44,206 nt of DNA from Lentisphaerota bacterium. Lineage in GTDB: Bacteria; Verrucomicrobiota; Lentisphaeria; Victivallales; UBA1829. Both the position numbers and the translations under genes were made by a program. The stretch is taken from positions 1-44,206 of the forward strand of contig SUVT01000013.1 of assembly GCA_015061845.1 (NCBI GenBank). Reading direction: 5' to 3'. A model generated the notes under the pieces. It ran no database searches. It saw only the letters and a program-made list of their open reading frames with translations, and had not been told where the DNA came from. Positions 6,241 through 14,480 of the stretch are shown one piece after another (the stretch's first letter is position 1; each line of letters opens with the position of its first letter).

Positions 6241-6549
6241 TTACTTGATTTCAAAATCAAGACAAAGCCGGACTTCCGTGAAAGGACAGACAAAGGTGTC
6301 GGCAGCCGCAACGTGGGCAGGGTGAACGGCATAACCTTTCAACGCTTCAACACTTTCCAGTGTGGAGTCAAGCATAAGATCCGCATTGGAGGATTCAAGA
6401 ACATTTTCACAGTTGACTTTGATATCAACCAATCCGGGGACAACCCCGGCAAGCGCTTCCAGGTTCTTTTTGATCCCGGCAAGGACTTCTGCTTTTTTGT
6501 CAGTGGAATATTCCGGTTTCAGTTTCCAGAGAATAATGTGTTTGATCAT
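6241..6549 (-). CDS. Dabb-family (stress-responsive A/B barrel) protein
   Basis: The 102-residue protein opens with MIKHIILWKLK and has the alternating strand-helix pattern and AHPAHVAAADTF segment of Dabb dimeric alpha/beta barrels. Members include small enzymes such as olivetolic acid cyclase and many uncharacterised bacterial proteins, so a specific reaction cannot be read off. AAAGGAAG lies before the ATG. It is the last gene of a five-gene minus-strand operon and starts 18 bases after the amidotransferase; a terminator follows. Confidence 0.85.
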   Translation of the reverse strand: MIKHIILWKLKPEYSTDKKAEVLAGIKKNLEALAGVVPGLVDIKVNCENVLESSNADLMLDSTLESVEALKGYAVHPAHVAAADTFVCPFTEVRLCLDFEIK

Positions 6550-6567
6550 TTTGATCTTCCTTTCCTG

Positions 6568-7275
6568 TTATCGTTCATTGTGAAATTTTTCTGATTCTTC
6601 TTTCAGCATGGAAAAAATCAATGGTCCAAGATCGTCCATCCGTTCCGGGTGAAACTGAACGCCAAGAACCATTCTCTGACCTTCCTGCTCAATCGCTTCG
6701 ATACTTCCGTCAAAGGCTTTTGCCGTGACTTTGAACCCGTTGCCGACCGATTCCGGAGAAACTGCCTGATGATGAAAACTGTTCACCGTTACATTGTCGC
6801 CTGCACGAAGTTTCAACGCTTTGGAAAAGAAACCGTTGCTCAAAAGCTCCGCAGAATGAAAAACTCCATTGCGGTGTTCCGTTGCGTTATCCAGATGCTG
6901 GATGAGTTTGCCGCCGGAAACGATGTTGAGCAGCTGGCATCCGGCACAGATCCCAAGAACCGGCATTCGGCGTTTGAGGACTGCTTTGCCAAAAGTAATA
7001 TCAAAGTGCGGACGCATCCGGTTCATCACAGTTTCCGGGTGAGCGGGCTCCCCGTAATCTGCCGGATCATAATCACGTCCGCCAATCAGAAGAACTCCAT
7101 CTGCCAGATCCAGCAGCGTTTCAATATTTTCCACCTTCTCAATGGAGGGAATAAGCATCGGAACGGCTCCGGAATCGCTGATCCGCTGAACATATTGGCT
7201 GATGACAACATCGTTTTCCCTGCCATTGATCACATCAACAGCCATATTGACGAGAATAACAGGTTTTTTACCCAT
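6568..7275 (-). CDS. Gamma-glutamyl-GABA hydrolase-like class I amidotransferase
   Basis: Start placed at ATG 7275, with GGAG 7 bases upstream; a GTG at 7293 is open but has no such site. The 235-residue protein has the class I glutamine-amidotransferase nucleophile elbow GICAGCQ (Cys110), the LLIGGRDYDP loop typical of the PuuD/peptidase C26 group, a SFHHQAV segment and the catalytic His-Glu in QFHPE. Family members cleave gamma-glutamyl amide bonds, for example gamma-glutamyl-GABA. It overlaps the end of the ATP-grasp gene by 8 bases, so the two are translationally linked. The neighbours (racemase, ATP-grasp ligase, CapA) suggest a gamma-glutamyl or D-glutamyl compound as substrate. Confidence 0.9.
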   Translation of the reverse strand: MGKKPVILVNMAVDVINGRENDVVISQYVQRISDSGAVPMLIPSIEKVENIETLLDLADGVLLIGGRDYDPADYGEPAHPETVMNRMRPHFDITFGKAVLKRRMPVLGICAGCQLLNIVSGGKLIQHLDNATEHRNGVFHSAELLSNGFFSKALKLRAGDNVTVNSFHHQAVSPESVGNGFKVTAKAFDGSIEAIEQEGQRMVLGVQFHPERMDDLGPLIFSMLKEESEKFHNER

Positions 7276-8245
7276 TCGCACGCTCCAATGCACAGCGGAC
7301 GATCGTGCCGATCAGTGCGGTATAAGTATCTCCCTCCGGATGATAGAGGGAATAGATTTGGGGACTCCAGCTCTTGACAGGTTTCAATCCGGGGATCCCG
7401 TTGACTTCCATGATCCGGAGCTTGCCGTCTTTGCCTTCCCGCATGTCGATCCGGACATGGTCATCGCAATTCAGCGCATCGCAGGCGGCGTTAGCCAGCG
7501 CAACAGCCTCTTCCTGATGTTCCTCCGGAATGGAAACATGAGTCAGACCGACTCCGCGCAAATCACTGCGCAATACAGGGAATTTGCCGTAATGTTTCGG
7601 GTCGACGGTCACTCTTCCGGGAAGAACTTCCCGTTTGCTGCCGTTTCCGATCACCATGACGGTATATTCGTTGCCGGGAAGGTATTCTTCTACAAGTGCT
7701 GCCTGCTGCAGCTCTTCCTGTATGAACCGGAGCTGTTTTTTTAACGCCTCTTTGTTTTCAACAACACTGTTTTCGTTGATTCCGACGGAACGGGATTCTC
7801 CATTGGGTTTGACGAATGCCGGAAAATAGTCGATATCATCTGCTGTTGCAGGCGGACAGAGGACGTGCCGCGGCACGCTGACGTTCGCTTTGGCAAGGAT
7901 TTCATGAGTATCGAACTTCCCGATCAGATTTTTCATGGTTTGAGCAGAGGGTCCGATATAGGGGATCTTCAGTTCGTCAAGCACATCGGCAACCCATACG
8001 GCATCCGGCGGGATCCCGATGATATCTTCCCTGTCAGAGAAGAAGTAGAGGCAACTCCAGACGATGGAGCAGGGGCCGTTTTGCAGTCCTTTTATCATTT
8101 CTTCCCGATTTTCGGCGAGGATAATACGGCAATCGTAACCATTGGCGATGATTGCCTCACGGACAGATTCTGTTACCTGCATATTCCCCCAGCCCTGGGC
8201 ATCCCCGCCGGCTCCGGTAACAAGAATAACACATTGTTTTTCCAT
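7268..8245 (-). CDS. D-Ala-D-Ala-ligase-like ATP-grasp enzyme
   Basis: The 325-residue protein has the order of the D-alanine-D-alanine ligase group: an N-terminal domain with YIGPSAQTM, an ATP-grasp core (FVKPNGESRSVGI, then LVEEYLPGNEYTV) and C-terminal metal/ATP ligands in RIDMR and IMEVNGIPGL. True Ddl has EVNTMPG or similar; EVNGIPG and the weak N-terminal match suggest another amino acid or peptide as acceptor. It starts 1 base after the racemase stop with AAAGGAG upstream, and its 3' end overlaps the amidotransferase. That pairing with a D-amino-acid-type racemase points to use of a D-amino acid made next door. Confidence 0.85.
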   Translation of the reverse strand: MEKQCVILVTGAGGDAQGWGNMQVTESVREAIIANGYDCRIILAENREEMIKGLQNGPCSIVWSCLYFFSDREDIIGIPPDAVWVADVLDELKIPYIGPSAQTMKNLIGKFDTHEILAKANVSVPRHVLCPPATADDIDYFPAFVKPNGESRSVGINENSVVENKEALKKQLRFIQEELQQAALVEEYLPGNEYTVMVIGNGSKREVLPGRVTVDPKHYGKFPVLRSDLRGVGLTHVSIPEEHQEEAVALANAACDALNCDDHVRIDMREGKDGKLRIMEVNGIPGLKPVKSWSPQIYSLYHPEGDTYTALIGTIVRCALERANG

Positions 8246-8246
8246 T

Positions 8247-9107
8247 TCAAATTTCTCCTTTTGTAAATTTGAACAGTTCTGGTTCGCTTTCCGCAGATTT
8301 CAAAGCCTCTGAAATCTGCGGAGATCGTTCCTCAAAATAAGTACTCATACTTTCCCGTGCGCCCGGGAAAAAATCAATTTTGGAATGGTAACTGAATGCC
8401 GCCGCTGAAAAATCCGTTCCAAGCAGATCATTGGGGTTGACCAATCCGGAAAAATTGGAAAAATGTCCAGAAAACTCTTTCTGCCATATTTCCGATGCAA
8501 AACCGAAATGGGTACAGCAGAGCGCACAAAACAACTGTTCCGGCTCTGATTCAAAAAGCCCTGCAGCTTGCTCTGCATACCGGGCAATGCTTTTCTGAAC
8601 CTCATCCGCTGCCGGATCGGATTCCAGCAAAGTTGCCAAGCCCGGACAGCCAAGCCCTTTGATCCGTTCCGGCGCAATTCCTTTTGCTGCAAGCTTTTGT
8701 GCATAAACTCCTGACTCAACTGTAGATTTTGTGCCGAGGATCAGCATGGAAGCGGAAGGATTCTTCTGCAACGTTTCAAACATTCCGTTTACGGCGGCAT
8801 CCACGATCCCGGAAACTTCAAAATCCGGCTGATACCATTTTTTCAAACGGTCATAGACAATGGAAAGCGTATTGCATGCAATCAGACAAAGGTCCGGAGA
8901 AAATCTCTTCATTCCTTCAAATACATCTCTGAAGACCTCCTCCTGCTCCCGTTCTGACGAGAGTTTATTGAACCCGCACTGTTGGGATGGATAGGCATTG
9001 AAATAGATCAATTCACAGGGTTCCATTTCACTCTTCCCCGCAGTAAAAAAACGGGAGGCAATATTTAATCCGCCCAGTCCGGAATCACAAACAATAACTC
9101 TCTTCAT
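8247..9107 (-). CDS. Aspartate/glutamate racemase family (MurI-like)
   Basis: The 286-residue protein shows the two-cysteine racemase pattern: CDSGLGGLNI near the N-terminus (Asp8, Ser9), ACNTLS with Cys78, GTKSTV, and CCTHFG with Cys198-His200. GIVDAA in the middle matches the MurI core. Both proton-transfer cysteines are present, so it should be active, most likely giving D-glutamate. It is slightly longer than typical MurI and departs from the usual LGCTHYP, so it may be a second, dedicated racemase rather than the cell-wall enzyme. It lies 3 bases after the CapA-like gene and 1 base before the ATP-grasp gene. Confidence 0.85.
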   Translation of the reverse strand: MKRVIVCDSGLGGLNIASRFFTAGKSEMEPCELIYFNAYPSQQCGFNKLSSEREQEEVFRDVFEGMKRFSPDLCLIACNTLSIVYDRLKKWYQPDFEVSGIVDAAVNGMFETLQKNPSASMLILGTKSTVESGVYAQKLAAKGIAPERIKGLGCPGLATLLESDPAADEVQKSIARYAEQAAGLFESEPEQLFCALCCTHFGFASEIWQKEFSGHFSNFSGLVNPNDLLGTDFSAAAFSYHSKIDFFPGARESMSTYFEERSPQISEALKSAESEPELFKFTKGEI

Positions 9108-9110
9108 CTT

Positions 9111-10277
9111 TTACAACTCTCTTGTCATGAACTCTTTCACTGTTTCAATCATTTCTGCCGGAGCATCCTGAATCTTGCCTTCCATGATCCTGGTCATGCC
9201 GTCGATCCATTGGGAACTGTGCTGAATACATGTGACCCGGTTCCGGAGCATCGCAGCACCCTTTGCAGGGGTCTCCCGCATCGTGGCAAGAATTTTTTCC
9301 AGCTCATTCTGAAACCCTTGCAACCCGTTGTATGCAAGAACTGCATTCCATGCTTCCCGGGCAGATTCCGGCGAGGAAAGAGGAGCAGAGAGCTTGGTAA
9401 AAAGCGTTTCAAAGTCAGCTTTTTCTTCCGGTTTGAGCAGACGGAGATTTTTTTCTTCTATGCGGTAAGGGATTGCCTTGTGGGCAGTGATCCCGTTTGC
9501 ATCTGCTTCGATTTCAAGAAAATAACCGGTTTTGCGATGCAGAAATTTTACCGGTTGGTAGAAGACAAAATTTCCCAGACTGAAGTATGCAGGCGTTTTC
9601 CCGAAACAGGTCATCCCCTGCGGCACATGTGGATGATGTCCGATGATCATATCTGCTCCGGCATCTGCCCAGAGTTTGAAGGCTTCGTAGACATAAAAGG
9701 AGGGGTAGGGCTGATATTCCAGACCGCAATGCGCTGAAACCAGAATAATATCATACCGGTCACGGGCATTGCGGATATTTTCTGCCAGTTTTTCCACATC
9801 CCATGGACTGACTCCATAAGAATTTTCCGTTGCTCCCAGCATATCTTCCCCCTCGGAAATCGCAAAAAGGGCAAATTTTATGCCGTTGACTTCAAAGGAA
9901 AGCTCCTTTTGTGCCTCAAAAATATTTTCACCTGCACCAACTGTTGAAATCTGATTCCGGTTGAGAAGATCCCGGGTGTTGCGGAATCCTTCCAACCCGC
10001 TGTCGAAGGTATGATTGTTTGCACAGACAACAGCTTTGAAATTTCCGGCTTTGATGGAAGCGATATGTTCCTCTTCTCCCGAAAAAGCAGCACCGCTTTT
10101 GGTGATCAACCCGTTGGGACAGCTCAAAGGGGCTTCCAGATTGACAATACTGTAGTCCGCTTGCTGCAGGTGCGGGAGCAGATCACCGTAAACTGCCTGA
10201 GGCTCCTCTTTCATGATCTGAGCGAACCCCCGGATGGGAGCTAAATCAGAAGCGAAAAGTATCTTTGCCCTTTTCAT
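9111..10277 (-). CDS. CapA-family protein (poly-gamma-glutamate-synthesis type)
   Basis: The 388-residue protein has the CapA/PGA_cap metallophosphatase-like core: FASDLAPIRGF, IVNLEAPLS, VCANNHTFDSG, VSAHCGLEY, then GADMIIGHHPHVPQG and YFSLGNFVF. These are the Asp, Asn-His and His-His metal ligands expected of the calcineurin-like CapA fold. Unlike Bacillus CapA it has no membrane anchor or signal peptide, so it acts in the cytoplasm. It is the first gene of the operon, with AAAGGAG before the ATG and a promoter at 10335-10362. Known roles of the family are in poly-gamma-glutamate capsule synthesis; no capB or capC lies in this window. Confidence 0.9.
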   Translation of the reverse strand: MKRAKILFASDLAPIRGFAQIMKEEPQAVYGDLLPHLQQADYSIVNLEAPLSCPNGLITKSGAAFSGEEEHIASIKAGNFKAVVCANNHTFDSGLEGFRNTRDLLNRNQISTVGAGENIFEAQKELSFEVNGIKFALFAISEGEDMLGATENSYGVSPWDVEKLAENIRNARDRYDIILVSAHCGLEYQPYPSFYVYEAFKLWADAGADMIIGHHPHVPQGMTCFGKTPAYFSLGNFVFYQPVKFLHRKTGYFLEIEADANGITAHKAIPYRIEEKNLRLLKPEEKADFETLFTKLSAPLSSPESAREAWNAVLAYNGLQGFQNELEKILATMRETPAKGAAMLRNRVTCIQHSSQWIDGMTRIMEGKIQDAPAEMIETVKEFMTREL

Positions 10278-10334
10278 TGATTCTCCTTTGAAAGCATTCC
10301 TGAACGTTTTAGCGGCGGTTTGTTCTTCGCATTT

Positions 10335-10362
10335 ACTATATCATAAAAATCATATTTTACAA
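10335..10362 (-). promoter_or_regulatory. Promoter of the CapA operon
   Basis: Minus strand: TTGTAA (10362-10357), 16-base spacer, TATAGT (10340-10335). The start codon is about 60 bases downstream. Confidence 0.6.
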
Positions 10363-10450
10363 GTAAAAATCTGCTGCATGAAGATAATGGTGGATTTTGA
10401 ATTTTCCTCTATAAAATTTTTTGAAAAAATGATATACGACTTTTTTAGAC

Positions 10451-10478
10451 TTGAAAATCAGTGATTTTATGTTATATT
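10451..10478 (+). promoter_or_regulatory. Promoter of the SprT-like gene
   Basis: TTGAAA (10451-10456), 16-base spacer, TATATT (10473-10478), about 70 bases before the start codon. Confidence 0.65.
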
Positions 10479-10546
10479 GATGACACTCAACCATTGATGG
10501 TACGGATTTCGATTTTAATGAAACATTGCGCTGATTCCTTATAAAA

Positions 10547-11203
10547 ATGCTGACAGATTATAAGGCTTTTGTCATAGACACAGCAACTGCCGGTTGGAGC
10601 AGAATGAACCAATCTACTCTGACCGGCGGAAAGAATTTGGGAGAACTCCCGGAGATACGTTATAAAGTATTGAAGGGTGTTCATGGTCTTGCTTATCCGG
10701 ATCATATTGAACTCAATCAGGCTGATATTGATAATCTGGCTGATGACGAGGAAAAATTAAAAGCCTTTTTACATCGGGTGACCATTCATGAACTCGCCCA
10801 TGTGGCGGAATACAAGATCCACAAATCAATGACACACGGTCCGAACTGGCATGCGTTTGATACCGCTGGCGGAGGAGTCGGATTGCAAATCGGCTATGTA
10901 TTGCACGAACACGATTGGGAGCTGAATGAAAAAGATGTTGGTCCAGCCTGGGCAATGTTGCAGTTGTTGAGTGGTTGTGCATTTTCTATGATATTGCTTA
11001 TCATTATGGTCCGCATGATCGGTTATACTTCAAAGTTTGCTGGAATACTGGTTACTGTTTTCGGATTTTTTGCCACGATCGCTCTTGATGCAGTCTGTGT
11101 TAAAGAATCAAAAAATTTAGAAATGTTTGCTGTAATAAAATTTATTGTACTGGTTCCTGCTGCTGTATATCTGATGGGAAAGACTGGCTTGATTCATTTT
11201 TGA
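10547..11203 (+). CDS. SprT-like zinc metalloprotease with three membrane helices
   Basis: Residues 1-120 form a SprT-like domain: the zinc motif HELAH (81-85), then HGPNW (97-101), where His97 is the usual third ligand. After that come three hydrophobic spans, about 134-157, 162-182 and 191-211. SprT/SPRTN proteins are usually soluble and act on DNA-protein crosslinks; a membrane-tethered form is unusual and would have a different substrate pool. The start is not firm: ATG 10547 has a weak ribosome-binding site, while ATG 10604 has GGAG 4 bases upstream. It is a single gene between two convergent or divergent units. Confidence 0.75.
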   Translation: MLTDYKAFVIDTATAGWSRMNQSTLTGGKNLGELPEIRYKVLKGVHGLAYPDHIELNQADIDNLADDEEKLKAFLHRVTIHELAHVAEYKIHKSMTHGPNWHAFDTAGGGVGLQIGYVLHEHDWELNEKDVGPAWAMLQLLSGCAFSMILLIIMVRMIGYTSKFAGILVTVFGFFATIALDAVCVKESKNLEMFAVIKFIVLVPAAVYLMGKTGLIHF

Positions 11204-11223
11204 GTAGGAACTGGAATTTTTTA

Positions 11224-11257
11224 CTGCATGATCAGCAATTTTCAGCTGACCATGCAG
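11224..11257. repeat. Hairpin between convergent genes
   Basis: Thirteen-base arms (11224-11236 and 11245-11257) pair with one mismatch. No T tract follows on either strand, so it is at best a partial terminator for the SprT-like gene or the isomerase gene. Confidence 0.45.
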
Positions 11258-11267
11258 GTAAAGAAAA

Positions 11268-12047
11268 TTACTTCACACCCATTGCTCGCAGGTTGTTGAA
11301 GGAGATCTTCATGGATTCAAAGATGTCGCGTCCCGGGTAGGGGGCATCCTGTTCGATGGAGTACCAGCGGATGCCGGTATCACGGCAAGCCTGAATGATT
11401 TTGTTCCATTCAAGGTTTCCTTCGCCGATTTCGCAGAACACCGGGTTCATTTCGATCATTGCAAAATCCTTGAAGTGAATGACAGGGATACGTCCGGCAA
11501 GTTTGCGGATCCAGGTTTCCGGATTTGCACCGCCGCGCTGTACCCAGTGAACGTCAAGTTCGGAGAACACGCACTTGGAACAGGTTTTTTCATAGAAGAG
11601 TTCCAGTGCGGGCTTGTGGGGTTCCATGTGAGCGAATTCAAAATGGTGGTTGTGATATCCGAGCTTAATGCCTTCCGCCAGCAGTTCCGGTCCTTTGGTG
11701 TTGAAAATATCAATGAGCTGATCAAACAACGCTCTGTCTTTGATATAGTCAAGCGGAGGTGCGCCGAGAGCGACAAAATCACATTCAAGAATGTGCATTT
11801 TTTCGATAAGACGTTTTGTATCGTCCTTGATCATCGGAAGTCCGTCATGGGTTGCACAGCAGAAAAGATTGTGCTTGTCGAGCTGTCGTTTGATCACTTC
11901 CGGTTCAAGAGGGATTGCTGAGACCTGAACAGCTTTGTAACCGATTTCACAAAGTTTATCCAGTGTTGCATCCAGTTCACTTTCCGTTTTGCAATAGTCA
12001 CGCAAGTTGAAGAGGGTGACTGCGATCTGGCTGTCGGGAAGTTCCAT
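11268..12047 (-). CDS. Sugar phosphate isomerase/epimerase (xylose-isomerase-like TIM barrel)
   Basis: The 259-residue protein has the single-domain AP-endonuclease-2 fold: the metal/substrate ligands appear as GYHNHHFEF, SELDVHWVQRGG, PVIHFKDF and SIEQD, the usual Glu/Asp/His/Glu set. Members isomerise or epimerise keto-sugars and inositols; the substrate cannot be told. AAGGAG precedes the ATG, and the gene follows the Gfo/Idh oxidoreductase by 32 bases. Such isomerase-oxidoreductase pairs commonly act in successive steps on an oxidised sugar or cyclitol. It is probably controlled by the divergent regulator at 13455. Confidence 0.9.
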   Translation of the reverse strand: MELPDSQIAVTLFNLRDYCKTESELDATLDKLCEIGYKAVQVSAIPLEPEVIKRQLDKHNLFCCATHDGLPMIKDDTKRLIEKMHILECDFVALGAPPLDYIKDRALFDQLIDIFNTKGPELLAEGIKLGYHNHHFEFAHMEPHKPALELFYEKTCSKCVFSELDVHWVQRGGANPETWIRKLAGRIPVIHFKDFAMIEMNPVFCEIGEGNLEWNKIIQACRDTGIRWYSIEQDAPYPGRDIFESMKISFNNLRAMGVK

Positions 12048-12079
12048 TTTTTTGTTCTCCTTATGTTCTGATTTCTGTT

Positions 12080-13243
12080 TTAGAATGATTTTGACATGTC
12101 CTCAGCAGTAGCGGCTGCAGAAACTGTTTTTTTCTGATAACGGCTGGTCGCAATGAGCTTTTCAAGTTCACCCGCAAATTCATCTGCATCCATGGGCAAA
12201 GTGACGACTTTGTCTTTCAAGCCTGCAAGCAGCATGGAGTTTCCGAGTTCAAGACCCCGGATCCCTTCTTCCATGGGAGCGATGAGGGGAGTATCTTTGA
12301 GAATTGCGTTGGCAACGTTTTCGATGACGTTGCGGTGCTGATGGGTATCGCCATAAAAGGGGATTTCGCACTTCCAGTTATCAGAAATTCCGAATGTCTT
12401 ATCGGTGTTTTTGATAAAATCAGATGTTTCGATTTCGTTACGGATAAAGAGGAGTTCCCCGCGTTCGTAGGTGAGTTTTCCTCTTTCAGCCACGATTTCC
12501 AACCGGTTGGTTCCGGGCATTTCACCGGTGGAAGCAATAAAGTTTCCTACGGTTCCGTTTTCATACTCCATATAGACGTTGACTTCATCTTCGACTTCGA
12601 TATCGTGATATTTTCCGAGTTTGACCACGCCGCGGACGGTTTTCGGGAGACCGAAGAACCACTGCCACAAGTCGAGCTGGTGGGGGCACTGATTCAGCAG
12701 GACGCCGCCGCCTTCACCTCTCCAGCTGGCGCGCCAGTCGCCGGAGTCGTAATATTTCTGGGAACGGAACCAGTCGGTAATGACCCAGTTGATGCGGTTG
12801 ATTTTGCCGAGGTCGCCGTTATCGATGAGCTGTTTGATCTTTTTATGAGCGGGCAGAGTGCGCTGGTTGAACATCAGGGATTTCTTCAGTTCCGGATGTT
12901 TTGCAGCTTCTGCGATCATGCGTTCCGCTTCTTTTTTATGAACGGCAATGGGTTTTTCAACGATAAGATGTTTTCCGTGCTGCATTGCCATGATGGCAAG
13001 ATCCGGATGGGAATAGTGAGGAACTGCAATGATAACGGCATCGATATCAGCTTCTTTGAAAAATGTTTCTGCATCTGTGAAGCATTTGACTTCCTTGCGG
13101 ATTTCCGGTCTCATACGGTCAAACGCCTTGGGATTGATATCGCAGACAGCGGTCAGTTTTGCATTTTTGAGTTCACTGATCGAAATCGTGTGTCCGGTTC
13201 CCATATTACCGATACCGATAATACCGAATTTTACAAAATCCAT
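12080..13243 (-). CDS. Gfo/Idh/MocA-family NAD(P)-dependent oxidoreductase
   Basis: The 387-residue protein starts with a Rossmann fold (GIIGIGNMGTGH, then AVCDINP at the end of strand 2) and has the family catalytic block EKPIA (HLIVEKPIAVHKKEA). A second conserved patch, GGGVLLNQCPHQLD, holds the His/Asp pair of the active site. This group oxidises or reduces sugar and inositol hydroxyls. Strong AAGGAG lies before the ATG. It is the first gene of a two-gene unit with the isomerase and is divergent from a GntR/LacI-type regulator. Confidence 0.95.
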   Translation of the reverse strand: MDFVKFGIIGIGNMGTGHTISISELKNAKLTAVCDINPKAFDRMRPEIRKEVKCFTDAETFFKEADIDAVIIAVPHYSHPDLAIMAMQHGKHLIVEKPIAVHKKEAERMIAEAAKHPELKKSLMFNQRTLPAHKKIKQLIDNGDLGKINRINWVITDWFRSQKYYDSGDWRASWRGEGGGVLLNQCPHQLDLWQWFFGLPKTVRGVVKLGKYHDIEVEDEVNVYMEYENGTVGNFIASTGEMPGTNRLEIVAERGKLTYERGELLFIRNEIETSDFIKNTDKTFGISDNWKCEIPFYGDTHQHRNVIENVANAILKDTPLIAPMEEGIRGLELGNSMLLAGLKDKVVTLPMDADEFAGELEKLIATSRYQKKTVSAAATAEDMSKSF

Positions 13244-13287
13244 TTTCTTCTCCTTGTTTTGCTATGGTTGGAAACTTATTCATTGAC

Positions 13288-13316
13288 AATATACTGCAAA
13301 TATATGAAAAATCCAA
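13288..13316 (-). promoter_or_regulatory. Promoter of the Gfo/Idh-isomerase operon
   Basis: Minus strand: TTGGAT (13316-13311), 17-base spacer, TATATT (13293-13288), giving a leader of about 40 bases. Confidence 0.6.
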
Positions 13317-13340
13317 GATTTTATCACTTTTTTTTGTAAA

Positions 13341-13420
13341 AAAGTTGTCTTGTTGCCTTGTAAAATATTGTAGAAATTCTCATTTTTGAACCTTTTACAC
13401 TTGCAAAACTTGTCTTCTTG
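13341..13420 (+). promoter_or_regulatory. Candidate operator pair in the divergent promoter region
   Basis: AAAGTTGTCTTGTTG (13341-13355) recurs as AAACTTGTCTTCTTG (13406-13420), two mismatches in 15. The second copy fills the spacer of the regulator's own promoter. The 65-bp offset is close to six helical turns, which would suit co-operative binding by the adjacent regulator. Confidence 0.4.
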
Positions 13421-13429
13421 TATTATATT
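13401..13429 (+). promoter_or_regulatory. Promoter of the GntR/LacI-type regulator
   Basis: TTGCAA (13401-13406), 17-base spacer, TATATT (13424-13429); the start codon is 26 bases past the -10 box. Confidence 0.65.
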
Positions 13430-13454
13430 TATTTTAAGGAAAGAGGGATGTAAA

Positions 13455-14465
13455 ATGCTGACAAAAACTTCACTTGTTGAACAATATCTGCAGGATGAGA
13501 TCGGAAAAGGAAATCTGGCACTTAACAGTAAGATTCCGTCACGCAGCCAATTATGCAAAAAATTCAACTGTTCCCGAACCATTGTTGAACGTGCGGTTTT
13601 GCTTTTGACCCGGAAGGGATATCTTTCCGGCAGACAGGGCAGCGGGACTTATGTGATCAATAAAACACCGGAAAGACAGAAGATAACCACCTTGAATATT
13701 CTGTGTGAATTTGAGATCGATCGGCATTCTGTTTCTGTTATGCCTTCTCTCAATTTCGAGGATATGAATATCAGCGTTAACTTCTTTTCTGTGAAGAAAT
13801 TTCAGACGAATTTTGAAAAGTTATGTACTCCGGGAACAGCGGTGATCTATCTCCGTCCGGGTATTGAACGGATCCCGTTCCTTGAAAAATTGCGGAAACG
13901 GAATATTCCGGTACTGCTTCTCAACCGTGATTATGAAGGGTTTGACTATATCATAACCGATCCCCACAGCAGCATCCGGGAAGGGGTGTCGTGGCTTCTG
14001 ATCGAATCCGGACGGGATATCGGATTCATCTCCCGCCGTCCGAGTCTCGCACGCCCTTATCAGGCAGAGCGCATTCTGGCTTTTTATGAGGCGGCGATCG
14101 AGTTCGGAGCCCACCTGAATTCTGAATGGTGTATCAGTAAAAAATTCCGTAATTATACGGAAGATATTGCTGAGGTCGGACAGAAACTTTTCGGTTCAGA
14201 GAAGCATCCATCCGGCTTGTTCGTTCTGGATATCGACCTCGTATTGCCTCTGGTGACTTACGGTCAGAGCTATGGACTTTCTCCGGGGAAAGATTACAAG
14301 CTGTTGACATTTGACCGGGTTTCCGAGTTGGAACAGCGGGGCAACATCGCCATGTTGAAACAGCCGGAACTTCTCTATGAAAAAGAGATCCGCCACTGGC
14401 TGAATTCACTTCATACAGGCGTTCCGTTCAAGTCCGCTCTGAAAACCGAACTCCAGGTGTTTTGA
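13455..14465 (+). CDS. GntR-type winged-helix regulator with LacI-type sensor domain
   Basis: Start at ATG 13455, with AAAGAGGG upstream; the frame is open to a TTG at 13386 but that lies before the promoter's -10 box. The 336-residue protein has an N-terminal winged helix (about 5-70: EQYLQDEIGKG, SRSQLCKKFNCSRTIVERA, then GSGTYV), the GntR signature. The remainder resembles the periplasmic-binding-protein-like sensor of LacI regulators (the LFVLDIDLVLPL and LLTFDRVSELEQR blocks). This is the AraR-like arrangement, usually a sugar-responsive repressor. Divergent from the sugar oxidoreductase/isomerase pair, which it most likely controls. Confidence 0.85.
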   Translation: MLTKTSLVEQYLQDEIGKGNLALNSKIPSRSQLCKKFNCSRTIVERAVLLLTRKGYLSGRQGSGTYVINKTPERQKITTLNILCEFEIDRHSVSVMPSLNFEDMNISVNFFSVKKFQTNFEKLCTPGTAVIYLRPGIERIPFLEKLRKRNIPVLLLNRDYEGFDYIITDPHSSIREGVSWLLIESGRDIGFISRRPSLARPYQAERILAFYEAAIEFGAHLNSEWCISKKFRNYTEDIAEVGQKLFGSEKHPSGLFVLDIDLVLPLVTYGQSYGLSPGKDYKLLTFDRVSELEQRGNIAMLKQPELLYEKEIRHWLNSLHTGVPFKSALKTELQVF

Positions 14466-14480
14466 TCCCCGATACGATTG

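Noticed and set aside
8247-9107. Assigning the gene symbol murI
   Set aside because: The fold and cysteines match, but the operon context suggests a dedicated paralogue, and whether another murI exists cannot be seen from this window.
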